DNA from: Owenia fusiformis
Lineage: Eukaryota; Annelida; Polychaeta; Sabellida; Oweniidae
Reading direction: 5' to 3'
Length of the DNA stretch: 64,000 bases
Assembly (NCBI GenBank): GCA_903813345.2
Contig: CAIIXF020000005.1
Span: 38,009,375 to 38,073,374 of the forward strand
Below the pieces are notes generated by a model, which had not been told where the DNA came from, ran no database searches, and worked only from the letters and a program-made list of their open reading frames with translations. Below are positions 24,050-35,499 of this stretch, in pieces. A program made the position numbers and the translations under genes. Positions within the stretch are counted from its first letter, which is position 1, and the number at the start of each line of letters is the position of its first letter.

Positions 24050-24626
24050 CTCCCCAGTCACATTTGTCGTACGGAGGCCGTGCGTCGACCGCAGATCAAT
24101 TAAATCAGTGAATTTCTGCGGCGAGCGTAGTTTTTCTACGCTTGCGGTCTCCGTACGGCGTATCCAGTTTGTACAGGTTGCAGGGTAGCCGTAGAAAATA
24201 TAAGTCGGAGTTACAATATTTTTCATTTCTGCGGTCCCCGTAGAAATCAACAGGCCGTTGCTAGACCGTAGAAAGGTCCTACAGTGGCGGCAAGTCGGGT
24301 CTACCGTTGACTTGCGTCTGCTGTAGGGTTTGATGGGTAATGTTCCTTTGGAAACAGTTTTCAAGTCAGTTTCGCAACACAATACGTATATTTTTTGATG
24401 TAAGGTAACTGATAACACAGCAACTTACATTTCACTTGACCTTTTTTCGATACTATATCCTAACATGACTACAAACAGATTTTTTAAATTGTACTCATGT
24501 AGATGAAATAAAAATAAGAATTAACGTTAAATCAGCAGAAATTCAAAAACTCGCCGTGCGGCTGCCGTAGGAAATGGGACTGTAAAAGTATCCAGCTGCA
24601 GAAATTCCACGGCGAGCTTAGAAATG
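24050..24626. mobile_element. PIF/Harbinger-like MITE, right end lost
   Basis: The left end CTCCCCAGTCACATTTG follows TAA (24047-24049) and matches the family at 13537-14027, with the GCGAGCGTAG interior words. The expected right terminus is absent. The similarity stops at GGCGAGCTTAGAAATG, where a second member of the family begins. The middle (about 24260-24530) differs from the other copies. Confidence 0.65.
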
Positions 24627-24629
24627 TTA

Positions 24630-25108
24630 CAACCCAGTCACATTTGTCGCACGGCGGCCGTACGTCGACCGCAGATCAATTAAATCTGTGTATTTCTGCG
24701 GCGAGCGTAGGGAAACTACGCTCGCCTTGCGGCCTCCGTATGGCGTATCCAGTTTTTTACAGGCCGCAGGGGCGCCGTAGGACTATAACTCGGAGTTATA
24801 ATATTTGTTCATTCCTGAGGTCCCCTTAGAAATCAACTGGCTCAACAAGATTGAATCATTATTTGTCAATGTTTCACGATCACTTTTCATTTGATATTAC
24901 ATCATAGCACTATGAATAACATTTATAAATTGTCCTGATGTAAATAAAATGAAAAAAGTATTATAAATTTAAAATTCACCGTGCAGCTTCCGTGGGAAAT
25001 GTGACTGCAAAAGTATGGGAGCGCAGAAATTCTACGGCGAGCGTAAAAGAGCTACTGGCCGCAGAAGTGATAGGCCGCACGGCGGCCGTATGAAATGTGA
25101 CTGGGGTG
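24630..25108. mobile_element. PIF/Harbinger-like MITE, 479 bp, abutting LRR-Ig gene
   Basis: Ends CAACCCAGTCACATTTG and AAATGTGACTGGGGTG are flanked by TTA at 24627-24629 and 25109-25111 (a TWA target). Same family as 13537-14027, opposite orientation. Its right end lies only 13 bases beyond the stop codon of the minus-strand gene at 25125, so that gene's 3' untranslated region must run through the MITE. Confidence 0.75.
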
Positions 25109-25124
25109 TTAGACTAACTGTAAC

Positions 25125-27179
25125 TCAGAAATGCAATCCCTTGATTTTCTTAGGACTTGTGTATACTGCACCGTCGGGTAAATCCTCGTATATAGGATTG
25201 GGTTCTGTTTGTTCCTCTTTTGGATCAGTTTCTTTTACCTCTATCTTGGAATACGACGCATCACTCCACCTTTTCACACCCGTACGGTCTTTGGGCAAAG
25301 CAGGAGGTATGTTCTGCGATCCTGTTGTCTCATTAATGTACGTAGTGTCAGGCTCCTCGTCAAGAGGTACTGGTAACATTGGCTTGTGGAAATTTGACGA
25401 AAGTGTGCTTGTCCGTTTATCTGGATCTCTTGGTGACGATACTATTCTCCGAGGTGGGTATTTCTTCTTAAGTCGAGGGTAAACAAATTTGTACAGTAAA
25501 AACAGAATCAGAATGCAGAGCAGTATTGTACCGATAAAAGTACCAACGATTGCCCCTGCCAGTGTTCCCGCAGCTGCCACAGCTATTCCTTTACGTTCAA
25601 AACGTTTACCACGCTGTATGTCGATGGTAAGCGATTTTCTAGATGATGGGCCCTCGATGTTTTTCGCTAAACATTCGTAATTCCCCGAGTCTGACTGAGA
25701 CGCTCTGTCAATTTTATAAATAATTTGATTAGAATAAATATACGACGATTTGTTTTGCGCCTGTGGGTTCTCCTGTGAGGTTGACCCAGAAGGATGTCGT
25801 ACAAGTATAGTAGGCTGAGGGTCACCTTCTGCTATGCATAGTATCGTAAACGGCTCTCTGCCATATATGTCATTGTCCCCGGCGAATCGTGTGACAACTG
25901 GTTTACGACATGTCATTCTTGACAGACTCAAAGTCGACATTTCGGTGCTAAATGGTGTTCTGCAAGATGCGGAAACATTCCTCCCTTCGGACGACGAGTC
26001 GTCAAAAGATTTTTTCAACCACTGTAATTCACAATTACAGTGGAATGGATTTCCTTTAAAATGGCACTGATCAAGCTTTTCTAAAGATGGCAGCATTGTT
26101 TTATCTAAGCTAGTAAGTTTATTGTTTGAAATGTCTAATTCTTTTAGTTTCATCATATGGTCGAAAATACTGGGTTCTAAAACAAAGATGTCGTTGTCTG
26201 CCAAACTAAGATGTTGAATGTCTATGAGCGGAAGGAGATTTTCTCGAGTTATGGTTGTCAGGCCGGTATCACTAATGTCGAGAATGCGAGCGTAGCGAAT
26301 ACTTGGAAACCGACTAAAGTCAATGTTCCCTATGGGATTACTTCTTAAGTACAACCTTTCCACGTGTACGTTTTCCAGAAAGTCAATATTTGATATATTA
26401 TTGTGACTAAAGTCTATGTGTATTACTAGGTGTTTTTGCCAAGTTAATTTGTCAACTGTTTGAATGTCATTATGAGACATGTCAATGTGCATTAGATTCG
26501 TCATGTAGTCAAAGGTTCCCGGACCAATGCTGGTGAGATGGTTGCTACCTATATCAAGTAATTGAACTTTGGACATTGTTAACGAAATATCCCAGTTGAA
26601 GCGACTCATATGAATGTTCCGTAGATACAATTCCTCGACTTCACCAAAAATGGGGTATTGATTGAAATTCAAATCTCTGATGGGATTGTGGGATAAATGT
26701 AATCTCCGAGCTTTTGTAAAAGTCAAGAATTCCAGATCTTTAATCCGATTTTTCTCCAGATTAAGTGTATCCAACCTGAAGTTTTTGAATACCTGGCTTT
26801 CGATTATTGTCAGGTTACCATGGTAAAAAGTAAAATTTGTAATGTTGGCATTATTAACAAAGGCTTCATTCCGGATTTTGGTCATATTACAACTGAAGCA
26901 TTCAAATGTAGTAATCCAGAGAAAGCGGCTAAGTAGGTTCTGATTCAGTTCCAGAAATTTGGCATTTCTGAGGATCAGATGTTTAACATCACGTGTCACA
27001 TTAGGCGGGATATCTGCATCGCTGGGTTCTTTAGACATGTCACAGTCCGCTTTTAAAGTCTGGCCGGTACGTTCGCAGAAACAAGGGTACCCAGAACAAC
27101 CAGAAGTCGTATGAAGCAATGAAATGAAAACGGCCAATAGTAGCAGTTCCATATTCATATTTTCTGGGTGAATACGCAT
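25125..27179 (-). CDS. LRR-Ig single-pass receptor, intronless
   Basis: One uninterrupted 684-residue frame. A signal peptide lies near residues 8-27 (initiation could be at Met1, Met8 or Met10). A cysteine-rich LRR cap (CSGYPCFC) follows. About ten leucine-rich repeats run from residue 60 to 370, with NxL/NxI signatures such as LDISNNKLTSL. An LRR C-cap (NPFHCNCELQWLKK) comes next, then one Ig domain at about 430-520 (cysteine in FTILC, closing DSGNYECLA). The membrane segment is 531-563, then a basic stop-transfer and a 120-residue tail. The tail holds tyrosines at 614 (TTYINE), 664 (NPIYEDL, an NPxY motif) and 673 (AVYTSP), and proline-rich stretches. The plan is that of LRRIG/Lrig/Kekkon/AMIGO-type adhesion or signalling receptors; the exact orthologue cannot be named. 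The single exon suggests an old retrocopy or an ancestrally intronless coding region. Confidence 0.85.
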   Translation of the reverse strand: MRIHPENMNMELLLLAVFISLLHTTSGCSGYPCFCERTGQTLKADCDMSKEPSDADIPPNVTRDVKHLILRNAKFLELNQNLLSRFLWITTFECFSCNMTKIRNEAFVNNANITNFTFYHGNLTIIESQVFKNFRLDTLNLEKNRIKDLEFLTFTKARRLHLSHNPIRDLNFNQYPIFGEVEELYLRNIHMSRFNWDISLTMSKVQLLDIGSNHLTSIGPGTFDYMTNLMHIDMSHNDIQTVDKLTWQKHLVIHIDFSHNNISNIDFLENVHVERLYLRSNPIGNIDFSRFPSIRYARILDISDTGLTTITRENLLPLIDIQHLSLADNDIFVLEPSIFDHMMKLKELDISNNKLTSLDKTMLPSLEKLDQCHFKGNPFHCNCELQWLKKSFDDSSSEGRNVSASCRTPFSTEMSTLSLSRMTCRKPVVTRFAGDNDIYGREPFTILCIAEGDPQPTILVRHPSGSTSQENPQAQNKSSYIYSNQIIYKIDRASQSDSGNYECLAKNIEGPSSRKSLTIDIQRGKRFERKGIAVAAAGTLAGAIVGTFIGTILLCILILFLLYKFVYPRLKKKYPPRRIVSSPRDPDKRTSTLSSNFHKPMLPVPLDEEPDTTYINETTGSQNIPPALPKDRTGVKRWSDASYSKIEVKETDPKEEQTEPNPIYEDLPDGAVYTSPKKIKGLHF

Positions 27180-27343
27180 GTTTGGTGTTTGCGATGATGA
27201 TCGTGGAAGACAATTAGTTTGGTATGTTTTATCCTAGATTTATCTCGATATACGCATCTTTGAATCTAATGACCTCTCATTCCATTTCGTTTAGCCTAAT
27301 AGCTAGAGGATGCTTTTGTCAATTCTGAAAAAGGGAAATTATA

Positions 27344-28117
27344 CACACCCGGGAATTTCGCGTCATAATTATTCCTATTGCGAGCGCGCGGCCATTTTGC
27401 CGGTCAATTCGGGTCAAATATTGTCCAACTTTACACACGATTTTCTAGTAGTTGATGATGCCCTTTAACGTATGTAATGATTTGTATATAAAGCTTACAT
27501 GTATCTGGATTAATATATTTTTATCCTGTGCAGTTTAAACAATTCGTTTTCTTCCATCTCTATAAGGAATTACATCATATTTTTTTCGAAAATCAGCGGT
27601 AAAACTTGACACATGTTAGCTATTTTTTCTCTAATTGTAATTTGAATTTTAAAATTCCGCCTCGGCCAAGACACAATTTGTATATTTAGCTCAAACATGT
27701 TTCAAATTTGATAAAGATTCATCCATAAATGAAAAAATGCCACCGGCGCAAAAAATGTTGTGTTTTCGTCAAATCTTTGCTGACGATGCGGTTTTTAGTT
27801 TACGAAGAAATTGCCCCTCCATAGTGAAGCCGTAACTTTACTAATATTGAACCTATCAACTTGAAATAAACAGGATTAAAATAAGCAATTCTTTAGAAAC
27901 ACGATGATATGTATCATGCCTATCTAACAATATATATTATGAAAGAAAATCATAGTTTAAAACACCTATCTGAATAGAAAATTTCATTGCAAACATGAAA
28001 AACTGACGGGTTGTACTTATACGTCCGCGCGATGTTTATACACGTTGCATAGGACGTTGCTATGCACAACAGCGCACCAAGCGGAGGAATAATTATGACG
28101 CGAAATTCCCGTGTGTG
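27344..28117. mobile_element. Inverted-repeat element 'B', 774 bp
   Basis: Ends CACACCCGGGAATTTCGCG and CGCGAAATTCCCGTGTGTG form a ~33 bp inverted repeat that also includes ATAATTATTCCT. A second copy in reverse orientation with high identity is at 41655-42617. There is no coding capacity. ATA flanks both sides here, but the second copy shows no matching duplication. Confidence 0.8.
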
Positions 28118-28516
28118 ATAACATTTAATACAACAAACTCGACTTTCTCTACAAACTATATATGAATATTCGCATACTCATGTTCTATTTCAATGAATGT
28201 ATTATTACACGTTGTGTATTTATGTACTTACAGATATGACTACCGCGTAACGTCTTCTATAAATGGCAAACATTATCCGTTGTCCCTTGGACTTTGGCAT
28301 TATTATTGTGTTATAAATTCTCACCGATAGTATAATTTGATTTGAATTGATAGCATTTAGTTACTTATTAATTAAACGGCAGTTAAAAGTAAACCAATTC
28401 CCGATCTCTTATCTAAGTATTCATTTGAGATTGTTATATCTTTCAGATTTTCAATTGAGATCAACCAAGTGTCCCGAATGCCCAGAGGATGCGTGTAGTA
28501 GTTATAAGTATATCAA
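28118..28516. other. Non-coding stretch, nothing recognised
   Basis: AT-rich, no gene or repeat partner seen. Confidence 0.5.
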
Positions 28517-28922
28517 CACCCTTGGTATACGCAGCTAACGAAAATTGACCGGTACGGGTCAAAAGCTGGACCGGTACGGGTTAACGGTTTTATTTGAATT
28601 TAAAATAGCCATAACTTGCTCAATATTGACTTCCTCGTGTCTAATTTGAAATATATGATGCCTACCGATGCTTTTAAGTACCCCAATTTTTTACAGATTT
28701 TTAAACGGACCAAAACTCTCTAAATGTGCATTTATGCTCTTTTCTCTCGAGAACGACTGTCTCATTTTCACGATAACTTTTATTTAGTACTTCTAACATA
28801 TAAGATCTATTTTTCCCCATCAAGGTATGATGTAAATGACATGCTATTTACATCTTGTGAGTTTCAATGACGCGCGTTTGATTTTATAAAAAATGCCAAA
28901 CTTTGTGACAAAGAATATCATC

Positions 28923-28996
28923 CTGCTTGCAGCGAGAAGACGGACCGGTTCGGGGCAATCTGCTTGCAGCGAGAAGACGGACCGGTTCGGGGCAAT
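28923..28996. repeat. 37 bp tandem duplication between the arms
   Basis: Two identical units starting CTGCTTGCAGCGAGAAGACG and ending GTTCGGGGCAAT (28923-28959 and 28960-28996). The second leads into the LINE insertion site. The unit contains the ACCGGT also found in the arms. Confidence 0.9.
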
Positions 28997-29253
28997 AGCT
29001 TTTTTTTTTTTTTTTTAAATATTTATTCAAGTTTTAGATTTACATTATAATATAAGGTTACATGATAATACATATTATAAGAAAGTATATAAGGGGGGGG
29101 TTTACAGGGGAGGGGAGAGGCTATAATTACTAGATCTAAGTATAGTGGGTCAAATGTGAGAGTTTGGTTTTTCTATTTAGGTCTTCTTTTTACCCCCTTT
29201 CTGACTCTGTATGTATGTTTTGTAGTATTTGGTTTCCAGCTCAGAAAGGGGGG

Positions 29254-32200
29254 TTATACATAATTTTCTATCATTGAATTTATAAGATTCCATTTTCTGT
29301 CATGCAATTCTTCTTGTCCATGTGTTTTTGCAATATATTTGTCAGCCTTCTTTTCTCTTATTAAGTATCTTTGAAAAGCATTTATGGTAGGTGTTTTTTC
29401 TTCCAATTTATTAATGTACATGAATCTCTTTATGAGTAAGGTTGCTAGGTTTTGGCTGAGAGACAATCTTGGAGATCCTAACATAAAAGCTTGGTCATCA
29501 GGTATCTCTTCATTCAGGATTCTGTAGCATTGTTGTTTGAAATCTTCCATCACTTGGCATTTCAGGAAACCATGTTCTATATCGTCTATTTGGTTGCTAT
29601 TGCACAGTACGCATGTTTGGGTTTTTACTTTTTTCATTTTGAAAAGTATTTTTCTGAAGTATATTGCCCTATTTAGTATCCTATATTGAAAATATTTCAT
29701 TTTCGTATCTTTTGTCAGTTTGTTTATTAGATTATATATTTTTTTCCATTCTATGTCTTTTTGAAAGTAGTCTCTCCATTTGGTTTGACCTGTAGGGGTC
29801 TTTTGCTTGAACTTTTTGCTGAGCTTTTGGTACGTTTTTTTATTGTCCCATGTTTTTAATCTCTCAATATTATCTTCGTCATCTTGTAAGTTGGTGTTTG
29901 CCATTAGGGTTTTCCACCTTGGTGGTATGCATCTTATAACAGTGTGGTAGTTGAGAAAGGTCTGGTTTTGTAAATTATATTGATTTCTTAGTTGATCATA
30001 ACTTTTCAAGTGACCATTTTGGTATAAGTGTTTAATTCTTGTTATACCTTTTCTTTCCCATTCTTTATTTTGAAGCGGGTTTTTGTTTTGCTTTATACAT
30101 TCATTGTTCCATATGATTTCATTGGAGGGGTTGTCAATATCCTGTTCTTTTATATATTTTACCTCGTGCCATATTTTAAGAACTTCATCCAAGCTTTTCA
30201 AATTAGTTGTAATTACATCAGACTTGTAAGGGTTTTCAATGTTATACTCTAAAATGTTATTGTCTCTGTTTTTGTCTAGTTTGTTCATCCAGATTCTTTT
30301 CCACTTACTGTTGCAATCTTCATTTTTTAGTTTACGCAGCCATTTTAGCTTTAGGTTTTTTGCATACGATTCAAGGTGTGTCATATCTAGTCCTCCTTCT
30401 TCTGTTGTTCTCCTAAGCGTTGCTCTTGCAATTTTGTCATTTTTATTTGACCATATAAAGTTGTAGAGGAGATCTTCTAGGTCTTTTAATGTGTTGTCTT
30501 GTGGTATTGGAACTGTTGTCAAAACGTATGAAAGTTGGGACTGAATTAAGGACTTTATTACACATATTTTACCAACTGGCGTTAGAGATCTTTCTTTCCA
30601 TGTTTTAATTAAATTCTTAATCTTCTGTATAGGTTTTTCTAAGTTGGCTTTCCCGATAGGTCTCCCATCCAATGGAATTGTAATTCCCAGGACCTTGATT
30701 TCAGTTTTTTCTAGTTTTGTCCCTACCTCATTGCATATGTTTTCTGCCTCTGCTGTTATAGCTCTGGTACTTTCTCCTAGTATACCTATCTTTGTTTTTT
30801 CTTTATTTATCTTTAGTCCTGAAACTTTACCAAATTTTTCAAGCATGTCTACGGAGGGTTTAATTGATGCTTTGTCATTTAGGTACAACACTGTGTCATC
30901 GGCATACTGTGACACCTTACAGTTCACATTGTCTATATCAATGCCTTTTATGTCTTTTGTTGCTCTAAGTGCAGTACTTAGTATTTCGGCACACATAATA
31001 AAAAGATAGGGCTTAATGGGCAGCCTTGACGTACTCCTCGTTCAATGTTTATGTAATTTGATGTATATCCGTTGTTGATGATAGTGCTTGTGTTGTCTTT
31101 ATATATTGTTCTTATCCAGTTTGTTATTCGTTCTCCAAAGTTAAAGTATTTCATAGTTTTATAGATAAAGTTATGTTCTAGTGTGTCAAAGGCTTTTTGA
31201 AAATCTATCATCATTACTATACCATTCCTGCCTTCTTGTTGAAGTCTTTCATTTGTATCTATGAGAAGCCTTATGTTTTCCCCTATGTATCTGCCTTTAA
31301 GAAAACCAGTCTGGTCTGTGTTTATGACTTTTTCTAGGTTGCTTTTAATTCGGTTAGCAATTGTTTTAGTAAGAATCTTGTAATCTGTGTTTAAAAGTGT
31401 AATTGGTCTCCAGTTTTTCAGTTTTGTGGCATCTTGGCCCTTTTTTGGTATGATTGTAATTATTCCGCGTCTTTGTTCTGTAGTTAATAGACCGTTTTCA
31501 AGAGAGAAGTTATAGCTTAGTATTAGTGTGTCTTTGATCTCTTTCCAGAAGTGTTTATAGAACTCTACTGGAATTCCATCTGTTCCAGGTGACTTTTTAT
31601 TCTTCATATCTCTAAGCGCTAGTACTAACTCTTCCTCTGTTAGATCTTGGTCACATTTTTCCTTGTCATATTCATTAATTGTTGTAATATTTCTTACTTG
31701 TGGAAAAAAAATGTCGTCATACTCATTTAGATTGTTTTTGGTTGCTTCGTAGAGCTTGCTGTAGAAAGCTGCTTGTTCCTTTGCTATTTCAGCTTGTGTT
31801 TCCACGCTTTCACCATTGTCTTTAATAACCTTTGACATTGTTCTGTTGTTGAAGTTTCGCTTTTCAAGTTTCAGAAAATAAGATGTTGGTTTTTCTCCTT
31901 CTGCTATCCATTTTGTTCTGCTTCTGAAAATTGTTGCTTCTGCATTTTGTGTATTTATTTGGTCAATGTCCTCAATTATATCCTGTAATTCGCGGTTTAG
32001 AAGTTCTTTCTGTCTTATTTCATTTGCATCTTTAATTTTATTTTCAATTTCTTTTGCCTTACTTTCCTTTAGTAGTAGGTCTGTATTTGTTTTCTTTTTC
32101 TGAGCCTTTGAGTACTCAATCGACACTTTTCTAATGTTGTATTTTGTTAGTTCCCATATTCCATTCGGGTTCAAGTTGTTCCTTTGTTTAGTGTTACAGA

Positions 32201-33017
32201 TTGTTGCTTTAATTAGATTATCATATTCAGGTTCTCCTATATATCTGGCATTCATTTTCCATATTCCTGGACCTCTTGGCTGATCTAGAAGTTTAATACA
32301 TATAGAAATTAATTCGTGATCTGCTATTTTGTATTGGTTCCCTGGGGTTCTTTCTATTGCTGTCTGTTCCGTGTTCTGTGCTAGTTCATGGCTTACTAGA
32401 AAATAGTCTAATCGGCATTTTATTGTGCTATTATGATTTTCCCAAGTATACACTTTGGAGTTTGGATTTTTAATTCTAAATATGTCTATTAATGTACATT
32501 CTTCCTGGAGATTTAAGATTTGCGCTCGTGTCTTTTTATGGCTTGCTATGTTTCCTCCTTCTTTATCTAAGAGTGGATTGAGTGGCACATTAAAGTCTCC
32601 TCCACATATCGGTTGGTAGTCCCGGTTTTGTTCAAGTTTTTCCATGAGTTCCTCAAAGAGCTTACTTTCGTCATGGTTATGTCCGTATACATTTATTAAT
32701 ATTACTTTTTTACCTGCTATTTTACATTTGACAATGATATATCTGCCGTTTTTGTCAATTTCATTGTCTATAAGCTCAATGTCTGCTTTTTGTGAAAATA
32801 GTATCGCTACACCTACTGTTTGTGTGCTAAATTGGGTGAAGAATGCTTTAAAACCCCATTCAAACTTCCATTGGACTACTTGTTTCGCTGCACAATGTGT
32901 TTCCTGTAGAAACATTACATCAAACTTCAGTCTCCTGGTCATGTTGAAAACCTTTCTTCTTTTAACCTTACTTTGTATACCTCTCACATTTATTGACCCT
33001 ATTTTAAGTGATACCAT
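29254..33017 (-). pseudogene. LINE ORF2: endonuclease-reverse transcriptase, one frameshift
   Basis: The N-terminal 679-residue frame (33017 to 30978) begins with an apurinic-type endonuclease: GSINVRGI, LQETH, GGDFNVPL, RLDYFL and ADHELIS in the family order. The reverse transcriptase follows, with WRPITLLNTDYKI, DFQKAFDTLEHNF and GVRQGCPLSP. The frame then breaks, and the second frame (30996 to 29254, 580 residues) continues with CAEIL and the catalytic QYADDT box. It goes on to a KIGILG segment and a C-terminal zinc-like CVLCNSN...HGFLKC. One missing base around 31004-31012, just after GCPLSP, explains the switch. No other break was seen, so the protein was recently functional, or the base is a sequencing error in a C run. 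Confidence 0.85.
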
Positions 33018-33775
33018 TTATAACATATTTTATTTGTAAAATTTTATGCTCTCCCAGTCCCCTGTACGCCCTTACATCGTTATTAATTGTTAAGTCGTAG
33101 GCGAGGTCGAGGAAAAAGGGGGTCCCACTAGATGGGTACCGCACCCCTGCATACCTCAACATATTGAAAGGAAAAAACTCAGTTCAGTCTCTAAGCTTGA
33201 GCAAAAGTTAAGCTTAGCTCAAAACTAGGCTACAAAAGGTTTTCAAAAAATAATGATTAAAAAATTCTGGGTACTCCACCTTTGTCTTATCTTGCGGGGA
33301 TTAGTCCTCTATTTAACTGTGACGCAATGTTTTCACTTTTTATCGCCCTGCCTCGAAATTGAATGGTTTTGATTGAGGAAAAGATCGAAGTTTTCAAAAA
33401 TTACCTCGGACTATATGCGCATCCCTAAGCAACAATGAATTTGATTGGATAGTAATTACAATTGTGAGGGCGCCTCTGATTGGTTGCTATGTGTGATTGT
33501 TCTCGGTAGCCAAAAACCTTTTATATGTTAACAGAAAGATCGATCCTTTCCTCAGAAAAATAAAATGGAGACTTTGGGCTTATGTGGTACTAATAGATGC
33601 GTCAAATATATCTGAGAACATGTGATTATTAATTTGGAAATAAGGATACATTTAGTAGTGTCTTAGTGAAAGTTCTGTTGTTATTGTTGTTGATGAAGTG
33701 CTTGGTCATGGTCTATTTGCTTCTGCTTTGTTTATGTCTAGGTTTTATACTCATAAAGTTAGTGGGGAATAACGA

Positions 33776-33940
33776 TTACTGTCTTTGTTGTGCGTTCCTT
33801 GATCGAGCCATTGCTTCTTTATATATTTCCTCTAAGTTGACCTTGTTACCGTCTATTATGAGCTTGAGTCCTACCCATCTGCATCTCTTTTGTTCTGCTT
33901 TAGCTTGTTTGATAATAGTTTTAAAAGCTTGATTTTTGAT
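33776..33940 (-). pseudogene. LINE ORF1 C-terminal fragment
   Basis: About 55 codons read in frame from the truncated 5' end of the LINE, including KRCRWVGLKLIIDGNKV and NLEEIYKEAMARS, to a stop at 33776. The sequence upstream of the truncation belongs to the host element, so the apparent Met start at 33982 is accidental. Assignment to ORF1 rests on position and general composition. Confidence 0.5.
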
Positions 33941-34689
33941 GGGGCAATAGCTGATGAAATTCTTTGTCACAAAGTTTGGCATTTTTTATGAAATCAAACG
34001 CGCGTCATTGAAACTCACAAGATGTAAACAGCATGTCATTTACATCATACCTTGATGGGGAAAAATAGATCTTATATGTTAGAAGTACTAAATAAAAGTT
34101 ATCGTGAAAATGAGACAGTCGTTCTCGAGAGAATAGAGTATAAATCCGCATTTAGAGAGTTTTGGTCCGTTTAAAAATCTGTAAAAAATTGGGGTACTTA
34201 AAAGCATCGGGAGGCATCATATATTTCAAATTAGACACGAGGAAGTCAATATTGAGCAAGTTATGGCTGTTTTAAATTCAAATAAAACCGTTAACCCGTA
34301 CCGGTCCAGCTTTTGACCCGTAGCGGTCAATTTTCGTTAGCTGCGTATACCAAGGGTGATCAATAGATTTTCTTTTTTGTACCAAGATTTTGAAAATTAT
34401 AACGAACCGGAAGATAAAACAGTATAGTTGTTTAAAAATGTTTAGAAAGAAATTAATATTAATTAAGAATATGTGTAAAATCAAATCGAAGATTTCATTG
34501 TTCTATGACATCATAATCCTAATCATTTTTGTTACCATGGTAACCGGTGACGCTCAGAAAAATACCAAAGGAAAATCAACAGTAATTTTATATCATGTTT
34601 GGACACTGTATTCATTGCTGAATATGTGACATACTGTTATAGGTTGTATTATTTCATTAATAAGTATATTCATTAATGTTCATAATACT

Positions 34690-34945
34690 GTCATTATTCT
34701 TCCATCGATTCTAATCCTTCAAAGTAGTTACGAGCATTTTGTAGGCATTTGTGATGCCTTTTCACCAAGTCCTGAAAGACGTGACACATTGGTGTGTGAA
34801 TTCCCCAATGATCTCATTACTGTCCTCAACGTGGATGATACCTCGTAATTTGTTCTTCACTGTGGGGAAGAGATAGAAATCACAGCCAGCTAAGTTTGGG
34901 GAATACGGTACATGTGGTACACGGCCACAACCGATTACCTCATGA
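34690..34945 (-). pseudogene. mariner-type transposase C-terminal remnant
   Basis: The minus strand encodes VPHVPYSPNLAGCDFYLFP, the conserved block around the third catalytic Asp of mariner transposases, followed by KNKLRG. The continuation has an in-frame stop. No terminal repeats could be paired. Confidence 0.7.
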
Positions 34946-35499
34946 ATGTGGGTTTGGTTTGCTTTTTTCTAATTTTTGACTTTGAATGTCTTTGATAAGG
35001 CAAACCTCAACCACAGCTGAAATCTATTCCAAATAGAGGAGTTTCTAAATAACTTTGAAATCTCGCTAATTCTCGTTTTTATATAAGATTATAAGATATT
35101 TGCACTTTTTCCTCTAATGAATTACTTTTCTTCATTTTTGATAGCATATTTGGATTCAGTGACAAATTTTCTCCAATTATAGCTTTGATTTAAACAGTTA
35201 TGTCATTTAAATCACTTTCCATGACATTGAAAAAAACTTGGGCCAAATCTCCATTGGTGCAATGCTAAAATTCATTAAAACATTGGTTTATTTGTATGAC
35301 AACTAATATTTTCATGGTTAATCACAATATGTACATTGACAGGGTCATCCAATAGTATGCCATTCAAGTTTTAGACAGATTCAACCAACACTCTTTGATA
35401 AATCATGAAATTAAGTGACTGTTGCAAGTTTCTAGCATTGGAGCGAGTGGAGGTCTGGCCCTAGAAAATCAAAGACAAACAAGGGTGACATCTATTATG
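34946..35499. other. Non-coding stretch, nothing recognised
   Basis: Probably the decayed remainder of the mariner copy and AT-rich unique sequence; no supported feature. Confidence 0.4.

Larger units (their letters stand above)
29001..33940 (-). mobile_element. LINE (non-LTR retrotransposon), 5'-truncated, 4.94 kb
   Basis: It runs on the minus strand. The 3' end is an A tail (poly-T on the plus strand from 29001). GGGGCAATAGCT lies on both sides (28989-29000 and 33941-33952), a 12 bp target-site duplication. It holds the C-terminal end of an ORF1 (33776-33940), then an endonuclease/reverse-transcriptase ORF2 (33017 down to 29254) and a short G-rich 3' region. The coding motifs resemble the L1/Tx1 group. 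Intact duplications and one visible frame lesion indicate a young insertion. Confidence 0.85.
28517..34358. mobile_element. Long terminal-inverted-repeat element with a nested LINE
   Basis: Two arms of about 405 bp, 28517-28923 and about 33953-34358, are inverted copies with few mismatches. The outer ends are CACCCTTGGTATACGCAGCT and its complement. ATCAA stands immediately outside each end (28512-28516 and 34359-34363), a 5 bp target duplication. Apart from the LINE (29001-33940) and a 37 bp tandem repeat, almost nothing lies between the arms, so the original element was a foldback type of about 0.9 kb. CAC ends and a 5 bp duplication recall Transib, but the target is not GC-rich, so the superfamily is left open. 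Confidence 0.8.

Noticed and set aside
32644-33039. Plus-strand frame over the LINE endonuclease
   Set aside because: Antisense shadow of LINE ORF2 with low-complexity composition.
33776-33982. Minus-strand gene starting with MPNFVTK
   Set aside because: The first residues lie in the arm of the host inverted-repeat element. Only the part below 33940 is LINE-derived, so the start is accidental.
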